64,000 nucleotides of DNA. Origin: Ulota crispa. Its lineage: Eukaryota; Streptophyta; Bryopsida; Orthotrichales; Orthotrichaceae. Under the pieces are notes generated by a model. That model ran no database searches and was not told the origin of the DNA. It saw only the letters and a program-made list of their open reading frames with translations. The translations under genes were made by a program, and so were the position numbers. Numbering within the stretch: the stretch's first letter is position 1; each line of letters begins with the position of its first letter. Shown piece by piece: positions 43,606 to 55,080 of this stretch. Location: the NCBI GenBank assembly GCA_963920765.1, contig OY987247.1, forward strand, positions 6,978,471 through 7,042,470, written 5' to 3'.

Positions 43606-45480
43606 GTACATATTCTATGGACACAAAGGTTTCAAATTTTTGACTTATAGACTATTGCTTTTCCATTAGCAAAATTTTGAACCCTCCACAAGGCCCTTAA
43701 AATTTGACACTCTTAACATTTATTAAGCCTAGATCGGGTACATGAGAAGCATGTGAGAACTTTGTGTTAAGTGTCTCTACCTCGTATGACTTTCCTATTG
43801 TACATCACAAAAACTATGAATAGAAAATGGCAATCTAGTACCGTACTATGTCACAAATTTTTAATTATTCTCCTACTATAATACACAATCATAACTAAAT
43901 GTTACCTCCCTCATGTGACCCTCACAAGTACTAGGTTGAGGATTTTAATATAGAGAAAAAGGACCATGTACATGTAATTGTGACACCCAATAAAAATTGG
44001 ACATACCAATGTGAGCCATGATTGTAGTCAAAGGCATAATAAAGTGTAAGGAATTTTTGTTATCCCAAAATACAAATTAAAACAATTGAAGAAACCCCTT
44101 AAAAGGGGTTGTTAGGGACCTTGTGAAGGGCGCATATTTTTGCTAATGCATATCTTTATCCCTTACCAAGCACAATCTTACATTAACCTTAATGAGTATG
44201 CAATGCTCAAGGCTAGGCCACACCAAAATAAATTGGCTCTTTGTAAAAAAAAACATGTGGCTGCATTTATTTCTTTGTGTGACTACCGGTATGGATTCTT
44301 TAAATATATATGCCCCATTTTTTTGGTCTGTCCAAATTGATGGATTTGAGTGTTCACAAATAGGTGTCTCCAATCTCCTCTCCTGACCTAGAATAGGGAG
44401 AGGTTATTTTTATTTTTTTTAATAGAACAACAGATGAAATTTGGAAAAGTTGATTGTCAATACACGTTGCTTCTTCATCCGTCTCAAAGCGACTATTTTG
44501 ACCTATGTGGCCCCGACATCATCAACGTCCACCAACACGTTTTTAGCTTTAGACCACATCTTAGAACTTGAAAGCACCTCTATTTAATTAAGCAATTTGT
44601 GAACTAAGAGTAGATTGGTGGTAGATTGGAAGTAAATTGACAATGGATTAGTGATGGCTTTAGAATCTATAAAATTAAAATTAAATAAATAAAGTATTTT
44701 TACCAAAATTTCTCCTTGTTAGATGACCTCAAATTTTAATTAAAGCTTACATTTTCCTTTCAAAGCTTTCAGAATATGAGGTTAATCTTAAGTTTGGTAA
44801 AGTCTATACTAAGCGAAAAAGGGTTTAAACAAGGAACGCATTATTTTTTTTTGACTTCATACATGAAAATATATAAGTTCTATTTTCAATTACCATTATA
44901 AGAAAAATGAGTTCAAGAGAAGGCCCCCTCTGGGAAGTGGTTGGAGGGGTCAAAAGCATTTAAATGTAATGTCCTTTTTCAAATAAAAAGAGACTAATCC
45001 CCTGTACTTGTTTACAAGTACTTCATGAGAATAGTTTCTTGTTACAATATCATATGCTTTTTGTTTGATGAGTGTCCTTGTTTGATTGGGAATTTTTGTC
45101 CTAGTTTATTCTTGTGTCCCGCTAAAGGTCATTGCATTTGTCATTGTCATGTTATAACATTGTTTTCCATCATCAATCTTTTTTTTTATGAACCATGTAC
45201 ATTTGATTACTTCACACAAGGTAGAGACCCTTGTGTAGGTACCTTACCTATGCTTCTCCTACTTCGATAAATAAGATAATTTGTCAAGGTGTAGGGGCCT
45301 TCTCTTGAGCTCAATTTTCCTCTAATGTAGCAATATTCAATAAAAAAAAGACAAAAAAATAATGAAAATCAAGCTCAAATGCTTGTTTTGGTAATATCAT
45401 ACACCCTCAAAAGCAAATTATTTAACAAAGGTTAATAAGATCACTCATGAAGTAATGCATGCATGCTTGAAGGTTTTCCT
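43606..45480. other. Intergenic stretch before the assembly gap
   Basis: No gene supported. AT-rich; a few frames of 64-81 codons lie here without motifs. A small inverted repeat CCCCTTAAAAGGGG lies at about 44096-44109. Confidence 0.45.
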
Positions 45481-45680
45481 NNNNNNNNNNNNNNNNNNNN
45501 NNNNNNNNNNNNNNNNNNNNNNNNNNNNNNNNNNNNNNNNNNNNNNNNNNNNNNNNNNNNNNNNNNNNNNNNNNNNNNNNNNNNNNNNNNNNNNNNNNNN
45601 NNNNNNNNNNNNNNNNNNNNNNNNNNNNNNNNNNNNNNNNNNNNNNNNNNNNNNNNNNNNNNNNNNNNNNNNNNNNNNNN
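45481..45680. other. Assembly gap of 200 N
   Basis: Exactly 200 undetermined bases, so probably a nominal size. Sequence right after it (AATGATTCAAAGCTTCTCAC) matches the interior of TTAA-bounded subfamily A copies (47053 and 58031), and the matching right end (GGGACAATGGGCTTTTAGGA) lies at about 45955-45975. The gap therefore falls inside a repeat. Confidence 0.95.
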
Positions 45681-45976
45681 AATGATTCAAAGCTTCTCAC
45701 GTATACATAAGTCTAAAGAACCAATTATTATTATTTTAAATGTAATTTTTAAAGAATTTTTTTTGAGCTGCCTGCCTTGAAGTTTTAAAAAAACTACATA
45801 TCATACAATAACTTTTGAATTATTTGATCAAAAGTTAGAAAATTTGTTGGACTTTAAAGCTACTCCTTGAGCACACATTGTATAAAATTTTCAAAGAAGA
45901 ATAAAATAAAAGCTCCATTTGTAGTGAGCTGCCCATAATCCAATTTGTCTCCTAGGGACAATGGGCTTTTAGGATT
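45681..45976. mobile_element. TTAA-bounded repeat, subfamily A, right part only
   Basis: It follows the order seen at 58031-58897: TGATTCAAAG..., AAAGAACCAATT, a T-rich run with GAGCTGCCTGCC, then GGGACAATGGGCTTTTAGGA. The right TTAA is lost (GATTCAAC). The left part is hidden by the gap. Confidence 0.55.
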
Positions 45977-46422
45977 CAACATCATGATTACTGAAAGTTG
46001 CTAAGGAATAGATCGAGAAACATATCTTATTGCATGCCTTCTACCGATTTACAGGCTTAATTTTAGGGCCCTACCAAAATAGACCATCACTACCATTGTA
46101 GGACCCTCAGGAAATTCATGATTGAAAATGAGTGAAGGGGCACCAGCATTTGATTCCTGACACTTTTGTATTTGGCAAATGTTAGGTTAGGATTAGCTTT
46201 ATTTTGTTTCAATAATCAAGAGTTTTACGAATGTTTAGACTTTTTATTAATCCATGTCGATTATGACCTGGATAACAGCCCAAAACTTGTGTTCTGTGGT
46301 CATGCTCCATTTGCTCTGACCCATGGACTGACAGATCTGGCAGTCATTGACACTATTCAGAAAGCATTTTCCTAATTGCTCATTCTTATTGGCACAATGT
46401 TGAAGGAATGAAAGGGTATTAA

Positions 46423-47346
46423 CCTCTAAAAGACCAAGTAACGTTTTCACCAAAAGCTTTTCAAAACTGTTATGTTTACAGCATCAATCAAATTTGAAAA
46501 CAAAAACATTTTTATGCATATGTAACCGTAGGATCTTGTAGTAGGATAGTTTGATAAGACTTGGGAATTTTTTTCAGATTTTTTCGCCGCATGGATTGGA
46601 AGCTACAACCGTTTGAATATTCAAAAACATCTTGTGAAAAATCGGGCAGCTACCCTTCAAAAGGTGAAATTCTTCAGGAAAAAAGGCTGTGCAGGTGGTG
46701 CTTTTTTAGATTACTTATTCCACTTAAGTAGGGCACATGTCAAAAAAGTTTTAAATCATTTGGAATTATACAACAAATGGGGAAAAAACAGTAAGTAGAA
46801 AGAAGTAGAGAGTGATACAAACCTCTAAATTTTTAAGAATTTATTTATGGAAATGGAAAATGCCAATCCCAACAGTTGTAATGAATGATGTAATAAACAA
46901 TTCACATCCTTTGGCTTTTTTTTTTTTTTTTTTTTTCCAAAATAATGAAAATTTACTAAATAGAGGACTTCAAAGTTTCTTTTAAAGTAGAGAATCCATA
47001 GCTTCCCGCAAAAAAAAGTCTCTTCATAACTTTTATTTCATTGATCAGTACAAAATGATTCAAAGCTTTCTACATTTACATAAATCTCATTAACCAATTT
47101 TGATTTTTTTTGTTGAAAAAAGCGATTTTTTAAAATTTGCCCAGGTTGTTTGTTGAGTGAAAAATATACCATATTAGACCATATTTTCTTATTCATACTT
47201 TCAAATGTCATGAAATTTAGTGCATATTAAAAATAAACCTCATTCCCACATCCTATTAAAATTTCAGCTTGAAATATAAAAATCACCAATCACAGGTACC
47301 TGCTCAAAATCGCTATGTTCCTAGGGGGGGCTTGATCCTTGCGGGG
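46423..47346. mobile_element. TTAA-bounded repeat, subfamily A, copy 3
   Basis: TTAA-CCTCTAAAAGACC at the left (TTAA 46419-46422) and CTTGCGGGG-TTAA at the right (47347-47350). Internal signatures: ACCGTAGGATCTTGTAG at about 46508 and GGTACCTGCTCAAAATCGC near 47295. A 61-codon frame at 46613-46798 is part of the repeat, not a gene. Confidence 0.65.
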
Positions 47347-47350
47347 TTAA

Positions 47351-47978
47351 CAAAATGGATAGGAAGTCAAATACATATGAAAATTTCAGAACCACACCAC
47401 CAAAAAGGCTCCACAAGATTTTTCCCATTTGTGGGTTATGTTAAACTTACTCGTTAGTTGCTTGGAATGGGCTATGTGTCACTTGGGAAAATGTGATTTC
47501 ATGATGTATACTCCAGTGTGTTTTACAAACGCATTTATATCTGCATCTGTGTGGATTTGCGTTGGAGAAGAAGAAAAAACCTCAACCATTGAAATGCATA
47601 ATTTTTGTCACTACAAATGGGCCTTCATGCAAAAGCATGTAATGGAGGCACTCACTAGAAAAAACCCCTGTTTTTTTAATGGATTTTTTTGGACATTGGT
47701 TAGTTTTTAAGTTAACAATGATATCAAACACAACATTAAGATGTTAGTTTTAACATCAATTGTACCATAAAGACAAGTGGACATCCAAAAATCTGTCAAA
47801 AAAAACACAAATTTCATCTACTAACTACTCTCCCTCCGCTCTCTCCCCATTTACATTAAAATTGAATATTCCACTAAGAGTGGTGGCCAACTATACTCAA
47901 TGTATTTGTTCTACACAATTGGTCAACTTGCTAAGCTGCCGTGTGATTACGGGACATAGCCTTTTCAAGTAAATTAGA
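47351..47978. other. Short non-repetitive stretch between TTAA-bounded repeats
   Basis: A frame of 93 codons at 47429-47710 has no recognised motif and no splice or promoter context; I do not call it a gene. Nothing else is visible. Confidence 0.4.
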
Positions 47979-47982
47979 TTAA

Positions 47983-48899
47983 CCCCTAAAGGACCATGGC
48001 CTTTATTTTGTCAAAAGACACTCAAAACTGCCACCTCTATGGCAAAGAGTAAAAAAGTTTGAAAATCATGCATTTTACATATCTGACCGTAGGATCTTGT
48101 GCTAGAATAAGAATGTGTCATTCAAAACTCAAGAACTTTGACCGCATAGATTGGAAGGTATAAACATTTAAAGTGTAAAAAAAAACTTTTTTTGCACCTT
48201 ACTTGACTATATTTTTTAACTTTGAACATTTTTAACTTAAAATTTTTGCACCACAGAGTTTGGAATTCTATTTTATTGTGGTGGGAAGTTGAGTTGGGAA
48301 TCTTGGGATTTTTTTTTTTTTTTAATTCTTAATTTTCATACTTTAAAATAACATTAGGTAGAAGAAGGTATGAGATTGAACAAAAACTTAAATTGCTGAT
48401 AACCCTGCAATGGAATTGAAACACAATAATCCCAATGGTGAGACTATTCTAGAAAGCAAACTTCACCCTCTCCAACAATTTTTTTTGAAAAAATGTTAAA
48501 CCTGCATTCAAAAGTGAAGTTTATAAGTTATTTTTTGAAGAAGATGCTTGAGTTGCCCAAAAAACAAAATTGTCCATAACTTTCTCATAACTAGTCCAAA
48601 TAGGGTGAACTAAAGCTTCAAATGTAAACAAAAATATAATCTATAAGAAAAAAAAAAACCCCAACTTTTTTTTCAAGTTTTTATAAGAATTTTTTTTGCT
48701 GCTCGGAGTCCCCAAATGTGTGTTTATTTGGGCATAACTTTTGCTTTCTAGCATCGATTGGAATAAATAAAAATTCCCCAAAAGCTAATGTGTTTTTCTA
48801 CCTTCAAAAAGGTTTCAAAAAATTAGGAAAAAAATTGAGGCCGTAGGTACCTGCCCAAAATCCCATTTATCCCCCGTAGGGACAATGGTCCTTTAGGGG
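47983..48899. mobile_element. TTAA-bounded repeat, subfamily A, copy 4 (best preserved)
   Basis: TTAA (47979-47982) plus CCCCTAAAGGACCATGGCC at the left and GGGACAATGGTCCTTTAGGGG plus TTAA (48900-48903) at the right. The terminal inverted repeat is about 15 bp with few mismatches. CTGACCGTAGGATCTTGTGC lies at 48083. 917 bp with no coding capacity. Confidence 0.75.
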
Positions 48900-49345
48900 T
48901 TAAGATTGTCCAACCTTGGCAACTTATAACTCACAAATTAGATAGAAGGTTATGACCATCTACTACTACCCTCTCTTTCCAATTGTCATGTGCCATGTGA
49001 CAATAGAAATGTCTAGAGAGGACTTCAAACTAATAAATTAGCACATATGACCCTCTAGAAAAGCCTCAAACATTAGTTAGAGGACAGGCCAAGGAGTTGT
49101 ATAATGATCTAGTCCTTTAGGAAGAAAAAAAAAAAAAAAACTACAACTATTGTCTCTCAAGCACCGTTTGTTTTTTCCAAAACTTGGTCTTGATTCTAGA
49201 AGTAAAGGCATTAAGAATGATTTTAAAACCCAACCAATGAGAAGCAAATTTTGGAACCTTCTTGAGCTCTCAAGTAGCTTTGAATCATATTATAAATAAA
49301 CTTTCAAACATTCCACATTTTGTTCAATTCCCATAAAAATATTAA

Positions 49346-50295
49346 CCCCTAAAGCCCGAAGAGTGTTGCAAAGAAAATAAAGATCAAAACTATCATTTTT
49401 TTGATGATTTATTTAAAATCTAATTTTTTTTTTTGCAAAGTTCAACCATAAAAAATGTAATATACAAGTAAGTCAATGTGTGGAAAAAAAACTCAGCCCA
49501 ATTGGTCCTCTAGATTGAAAGTTTATAATGTTTGAAGTAAGAAAAACAACTCCTTTTCATTCTTGCAAAATAAGGTCAGCAAATTTTGAGTCCTTCTAAA
49601 GTAAAAATTTTGCTTTACACCAAAAAAAGATTTTTGACCATTCACAATTATATGATATTAGGTTCACTCATGAAAATTTTCAGAAGCAAATACAAATTCT
49701 AACTTACCCTAGATCATCCTGCAATGCAAGGAGGTTGAATGAATGAGCAATACACTAGTCATTTTTTCATGATTTCTTGTTCAATGAGAAAGTCTTTTAT
49801 TTGAAATCTCAAAAATAGAAAGTTGTAGGCAAACATTTGCAATATGTGAAAAAAGTTTCAAGAACTTTGAGTTCATAAATTGCAAGATTATAGGGCTTGA
49901 AGTTAGAAGAAACTATTTTTTCTTGAAACTGCTTGGAGATAGTTAACAAAGTTTGACTCCTCTTAAATTGAGATTTGTGAGCTCAATTCATTTATTTATT
50001 TTGACAATTGTAAACTGTATTTTATTAGTAACATATATGCCAAGTTTCAGAAGTTGATGAGAATTTTAGCATAACGTTTCCCAAAGATGCCCAAACTGCC
50101 CAAGGTGCCCAAATATTTTTGGGGAGCATAACTTTTTACTTGAGCATCTGATCATAGATTTTTTTTTTCCCCACAAAGGTGTTCAATTGTGTGCACCTTG
50201 TTTCCAAATTTCAAAAACATCTTCCAAAAATTGACTTCATAGGAACCTACCCAAACATTCAACCAACTATTGAACAAACTTTTGTGATTTAGGGA
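49346..50295. mobile_element. TTAA-bounded repeat, subfamily B, uninterrupted copy
   Basis: TTAA (49342-49345) plus CCCCTAAAGCCCGAAGAG and TGATTTAGGGA plus TTAA (50296-50299). It matches 8976-10911 along its length, for example TTTTTTGATGATTTATT, GTCAATGTGTGGAAAAAA and GACTTCATAGGAACCTACCC. 950 bp. Confidence 0.7.
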
Positions 50296-50761
50296 TTAAT
50301 GCTATAATAAAGAAGGAAAAAAGAACGTTGTACTTTCAAAAAGGATGAATTTCACCAAATCCACTTCAATAAAGTTGAATATTTGTATGTTGCAATAGAA
50401 TTATCAAGACAAATATTCTCAAAATCAAGACTTGGATAAGGTGATGTTGCAAGTTGAACCATTGGTATGGGACAAACCTAATGCCTAATGGGTTTGGAAT
50501 TTACTTGAAAACAATTTTGAATCTCGAATTATTTTTTACTACTTTTAATCTAATATTTTGCAAAACTTTGGTTTTTGATTTACAACTAATAGTGATCGAG
50601 ATTGGAAGATCATAAGATTTCAAATGGCGAAGGAATATGTCATGTTCAATTCTTACTAATGGCATTATAGAAACAAACGCTTTGGGTTTCTACCTTTGCC
50701 TTGAACTAAGAAATATTAATTTGACAATATTTTGCCAATGCTGCCGTACCTCATTGTAACA

Positions 50762-51092
50762 CTAAGGTAGGAGGCTCATAAACCGTCCATCTAAGGGCTG
50801 ATACTGGATTTTGGGGAGGTAAATTTTTTTGAAATATTTTTCAGTAAATTTTCCTTGAAAGACAAGAGGAATTGGCATCTAATTCAAGTTGGTTCATATT
50901 TTTTAAAATTTTGTGGAATTAGTTATGAAAATTTGAAGTGAAAAGGCCATATGTCTCTAAAATCGTGCACTTCCTCAAATGTATTCCGCTTGTACAATTC
51001 TGAAATCTATAAAAAAGAACACGTACAATTCACGTACATTTAAGAAAGTGGACTGTTTAATACCGAGACGGTTTCAGAGCCTCCTACCTTAG
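50762..51092. mobile_element. MITE with CTAAGGTAGGAGGCTC ends
   Basis: Left CTAAGGTAGGAGGCTCATAA plus ACCGTC; right GACGGTTTCAGAGCCTCCTA plus CCTTAG. The inverted repeats are about 26 bp with three mismatches. If the ends are GGTAGG/CCTACC, the flanks are TAA and TTA. About 330 bp, non-coding. Confidence 0.7.
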
Positions 51093-53081
51093 CTACCTAG
51101 ACATGAAAAAAATGTACAAAAAGGAAAGAAATGAAACATCCCTTTCAATGAAATCATTGGGTTTGCCAATAATATGGTAACCAATAATAAGAAAAGCTAA
51201 TTGTATGGGTGAACATGCACCCATGGATGGTGATCGAGCGGATGAACAAGCTCACATGCATGATCTCATCTATTTCCCTCAATCGAGGGTGCGTGTCGCT
51301 CGACCATTGGTCGAGCAAAATAATAACTTTGTCTTGAGAAATGTGCAAGGCTATTATACCACCATGTGTAGTGAATAGTGTATCATGGCCAAATGGCTAA
51401 CTTTACCTTCTGTCAGAAATATAAAGTCAACTGGCACCTGAAAGCAGGTTCCTAACAATTCCATCCGTTCATTCTTATAATATACCTTAAAATACCAAAG
51501 TGGACCAAATTGGACGATGATATTTCAATGCTAAAGGCTATAAAGATATGCAGAGTTAATGCATATGGTTCCAACATTCGCACGCTCTTTGAGATGCCGC
51601 CTTCCAAAATATAGTGCCATATTTTCTCTATTAAAAGAGAGTGGACATTGTTCAGATTTGTTCTTGTTCTATTTTAATGTTTTTCCCCTTGTTTTATTCC
51701 TTTATTTATCCATTTTCTTACACAATCGAGAAGAATTTCCCTGCAATAAAAATAGAAGAGCCCCAATCAAAACAGAGAAACCAACACAAAAAAGGTCAAA
51801 CAAACACGTAAAGGTTTTTTCATTTCTTCATCTTTTATTTTTTCCCGTGAAAACTAGAATGGAATAACTAATAACCCTTAAAGGACTGACCTTGAGACCC
51901 GTGGCTCATACCATGAAAGTGTGCACTGTTCATGGGCAGTGAATAGCCTATGGCATGTCTCCAAGAGAGATCGTATTCTCCTCAAAAGAAGGAAAAGTCA
52001 ATAGTGTATCTTACCCTCACAAAAAGAACAGCAGGGACCTTGTACATCTCTTTATAAATTGGTGTTTTAAAAATATGGAGGCATTGAAAGAGGCTATTTT
52101 TGACATTCAATGATGTGGCACATCTTTGCGCACTTTCAAGAAAAAAAAAATTGAAAAAAAAATAATTTTCCGCCCTCGAGGTGTGTTTTTGGCATGGAAA
52201 GGACAATTTTTGTCCTCTTGTACGGTTAGGGGTTAAATACGTAATAGAGATGACCGCAAATACTCAATTCAAACTATGAAGATAGAAAATGCTAGAACAC
52301 AAGCCGCAATTATGGCTTGTATCCAAATTCAACAAGCCAATCTTTTTTTAAAGGATTTCTACCAAAGTCTTAGTATGTTTTGACTCAGGCTACCTGAAAA
52401 CAAATAATAATCATAATAAATTTAAAAGCTTTTTTTTTTTAATGCGTAAAAATGTGGATGGAATTGCCAAACTCCTTTCGAAGAAACTTTTGGTTCACTC
52501 ATAATTGGATGATTTTTTTTTGAGTCCTATTATATATTTCTTTTATCTACATATGCATTTCAGAAGGGGTTTGAACTGCTTGCATTTCCATTGGCGGAGC
52601 AACACGCACCTTCGATACATCTTGGAAAAGGTAGGAATGGATTTAGCGGTCCAGGACTCCAGTTTAGCCCCCGAAGAACCCTTGAGCTCTAGAGCTACGG
52701 TACCAAATACGGTCGCAATCATTATTCAAAAGTTTGAATCAGCTGAAAATTAAGTGTTACAACCATACATATTGAAGGGTTGTATGATGGTGGGTGCATA
52801 ATTTTTTTTGGAAAGCCTTCAAAGCATCTCAAATACGTCTGTACATACGGCCATACATACGACAGCAAAGGGTTTTCGGGCCGTTCAGGGATTAGCTTGC
52901 GTATAACTTACACGAGATCAGCTTTTCTTAGTAAATCCATGCAAAACTTGGCGAACCGATTATGTGGATTTGGCAATACCCTTCATTTTTTAAAACCCGT
53001 TTTTCGGGTTTTCAGGTAGCCAATGGCAAATGGTTAAAAATAAATAAACCAATTCCTCCAATTTCTTTGTTACTTGCTTTA
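51093..53081. other. Intergenic stretch with one short TTAA-type repeat
   Basis: Around 51884-52232 is a repeat of about 349 bp with CCCTTAAAGGACTG at the left and GGTTAGGGG-TTAA at the right, probably a short relative of the TTAA-bounded family. From 52545 to 53030 the DNA is richer in GC, with an acceptor-like site (ATGCATTTCAG, 52563) followed by an open stretch. No frame has a motif that I can support as a gene. Confidence 0.4.
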
Positions 53082-53519
53082 GAGCATCTCCACCGGAGTG
53101 GTCGACACGGGACAGGGAACGAAGGTTTGAGAGGGCTCAATTTATTTTCTCTGGCACTGCGAGGCCTCTGAACTCCACCGGCGCCCTGTGACATGACTCG
53201 GTAGTCGGGTTTTCTTGGAATGTCGATACTAGCTTACGAAGGGGGGGCTGCCACGTGGGGAGGCTGAGACAGAGAGTAGAAAAGCTGAGATCGCCTCCCG
53301 CAGCCAAGCCTGCCTCGACCACTTGAACGACAGATACGGAGCGGAAATTGAGCATTGTCAAAAACGTTGAAGTCTCGCGAGCTGAACGTGACCGGCGTTA
53401 TTTTCAGCGAGGCCGGTGAGCCCGTTTCCGCCACAGCGTCCTTGGTGGAGATCCGCCACTGGCAAAAATGCCACGAAACACTGAAACCCCCTGTGTACAG
53501 CGAACCGGTGGAGATGCTC
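53082..53519. mobile_element. GC-rich MITE with GAGCATCTCCACCGG ends
   Basis: Left GAGCATCTCCACCGG and right CCGGTGGAGATGCTC are exact complements. Flanks are TTA and TTT, an imperfect 3-bp site. The GAGCATCTCCA start is a common PIF/Harbinger MITE end in plants. The 438-bp interior is much more GC-rich than its surroundings and holds several shadow frames on both strands, none with an ATG-to-stop gene structure I can support. Confidence 0.8.
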
Positions 53520-53586
53520 TTTTTAGAGGGTACGTGTCACTGTGCGAATGTATAATAAAAGTATCTGAAACAAGGGTTATTATAAT

Positions 53587-54000
53587 GGGAATTGATATGT
53601 GCACACCGGGGGTTGACATTTGCACACCCCACTGTGAGGTAAATTGTAGATTTCTATCATCAAACATTTGAATTTGAGAATTTTGAATTTAGATTTGGAT
53701 TTAGAGACCATGGTTTATCTTGGAATCATAAAAAAAAGTTGCAATTAAACAACACTTAGTGAAAAAGCTTAATTAGGGGAAAAAGTGTTACTTTTACTTT
53801 TGTTTGTAAAAATGAAATAAGCTTTTCATTGGGTGTTGTGCAATTGCAAATTTTTTTATGATTCTAGAGTAAACCATGATCTTTATGTCCAAATCTGAAT
53901 TCAAAATTCTCAAATTCAGATTTTTGATGGTAAAAATCTACAATTTACCTCACAGAGGGGTGTGCAAATATCAACCCCCAGTGTGCACATATCAATTCCC
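53587..54000. mobile_element. MITE, GGGAATTGATATGTGCACAC family, copy 3 (best preserved)
   Basis: Left GGGAATTGATATGTGCACAC, right GTGTGCACATATCAATTCCC, flanked by exact 8-bp ATTATAAT (53579-53586 and 54001-54008). The second inverted block GGTTGA(C/T)ATTTGCACACCCC is also present. It lies only 67 bp right of the GC-rich MITE. 414 bp. Confidence 0.9.
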
Positions 54001-54388
54001 ATTATAATTTGTGATGCTCTAAAGCTTTCTGGGGGATTTTTTACGTTTCGGTTCTTTTTCTCCGGATGTTTCTGCCCGGCCTGTCTTCGTCATTCTCGAC
54101 TGGTTATATCTCTCTCTTTTTAGTAACGCAAAGTATAGTAGAGAAAAGTATGCCAGCAAGGGTACCCTAGCAGAATACGTATGGTGGCGAGACACCATAG
54201 CTATTTCTCAGTATTTACGGAGAGGACGTGGTGCATCATCATATGCCTTGCACATTTACACTTAATTGTGTTGTGGCTTTTTCTTTCTTTTCGTTTGTCC
54301 GACCTTCTTGACGTAGGAATGAGGTTTGCATGGGATGTGCTCTGGCTTGTGGTTAGCACGTTTCACTACCTCATTCGTTCGTTTATTA

Positions 54389-55077
54389 GGGGTTTCAAAT
54401 ATGCTGTTCAGCACCAATAAAATTGGTGAATATGGGGTTTAGATATCTCAAAAAACGGTGAACGAATGGTTGTGAACGAGTTTTTGTTCATTGGTGAACA
54501 TGAAGTCACAAAAGTGAACCATCCATGAGAACCTCCAGGAGGTCCTCATGACTCGTTCACGCGTGAACAACATGAAGCCTCTCCCTCCTCGCCTCTCCCG
54601 CTAGCTTAGCTTGTGTTCCTGTTGTTCCTCTGCATGTTTGTTTTGCTGCCCACCTCTCGGCTCTCGCTTGGTGCCTTTAGATAGTTTGGATGCAGAGTTG
54701 ATTGCCAGGTCAAGGTCATTCAAGGAATCGCAATGCGCGAGAAGCGACAATGGTGGAGTTCAAGGGATCCGGCTTAGCTTACGGGATTGGTGATTGTGAG
54801 CAAAGTTGAAAGAGTGGTAAGTAATTCATTACAATTCGGATATTTGAATGGGTGAACCCGAGAACATGAACGGTGGCTTGACTAACTTGTTTACCAATTT
54901 CATTCACGTGAATAAAATTGGTGGTGAACATCATATCTGAAACCCCCTATCAACGCGGCCAAGTCACGGAGTGAACGAGCCATGGCGACCTCCCGAAGGT
55001 CATCATAGCGTATTCACTGGTGAACAAAAATTTGTTCACGACCCTTCGTTTATCAAATTTTTTAAGATATGAAACCC
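54389..55077. mobile_element. Inverted-repeat element with GGGGTTTCA ends and TTA flanks
   Basis: Left GGGGTTTCAAATATGCTG and right TAAGATATGAAACCCC, with TTA on both sides (54386-54388, 55078-55080). Inside, ACGCGTGAAC and repeated GTGAACGA words form a long imperfect palindrome; CATATCTGAAACCCCC at about 54937-54952 suggests a second end, so this may be a nested or chimeric copy. Related in its ends to the 5454, 35329 and 60772 elements. Confidence 0.6.
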
Positions 55078-55080
55078 CTT

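Noticed and set aside
43493-43643. Membrane-protein-like frame at 43356-43643
   Set aside because: It lies largely inside a MITE and has no homology I can recognise.
45422-45780. Open frames across the N gap
   Set aside because: They consist almost wholly of undetermined residues.
52505-53019. Possible exons with acceptor at 52563
   Set aside because: Candidate peptides in each frame show no domain and no consistent donor; kept only as a note in the intergenic entry.
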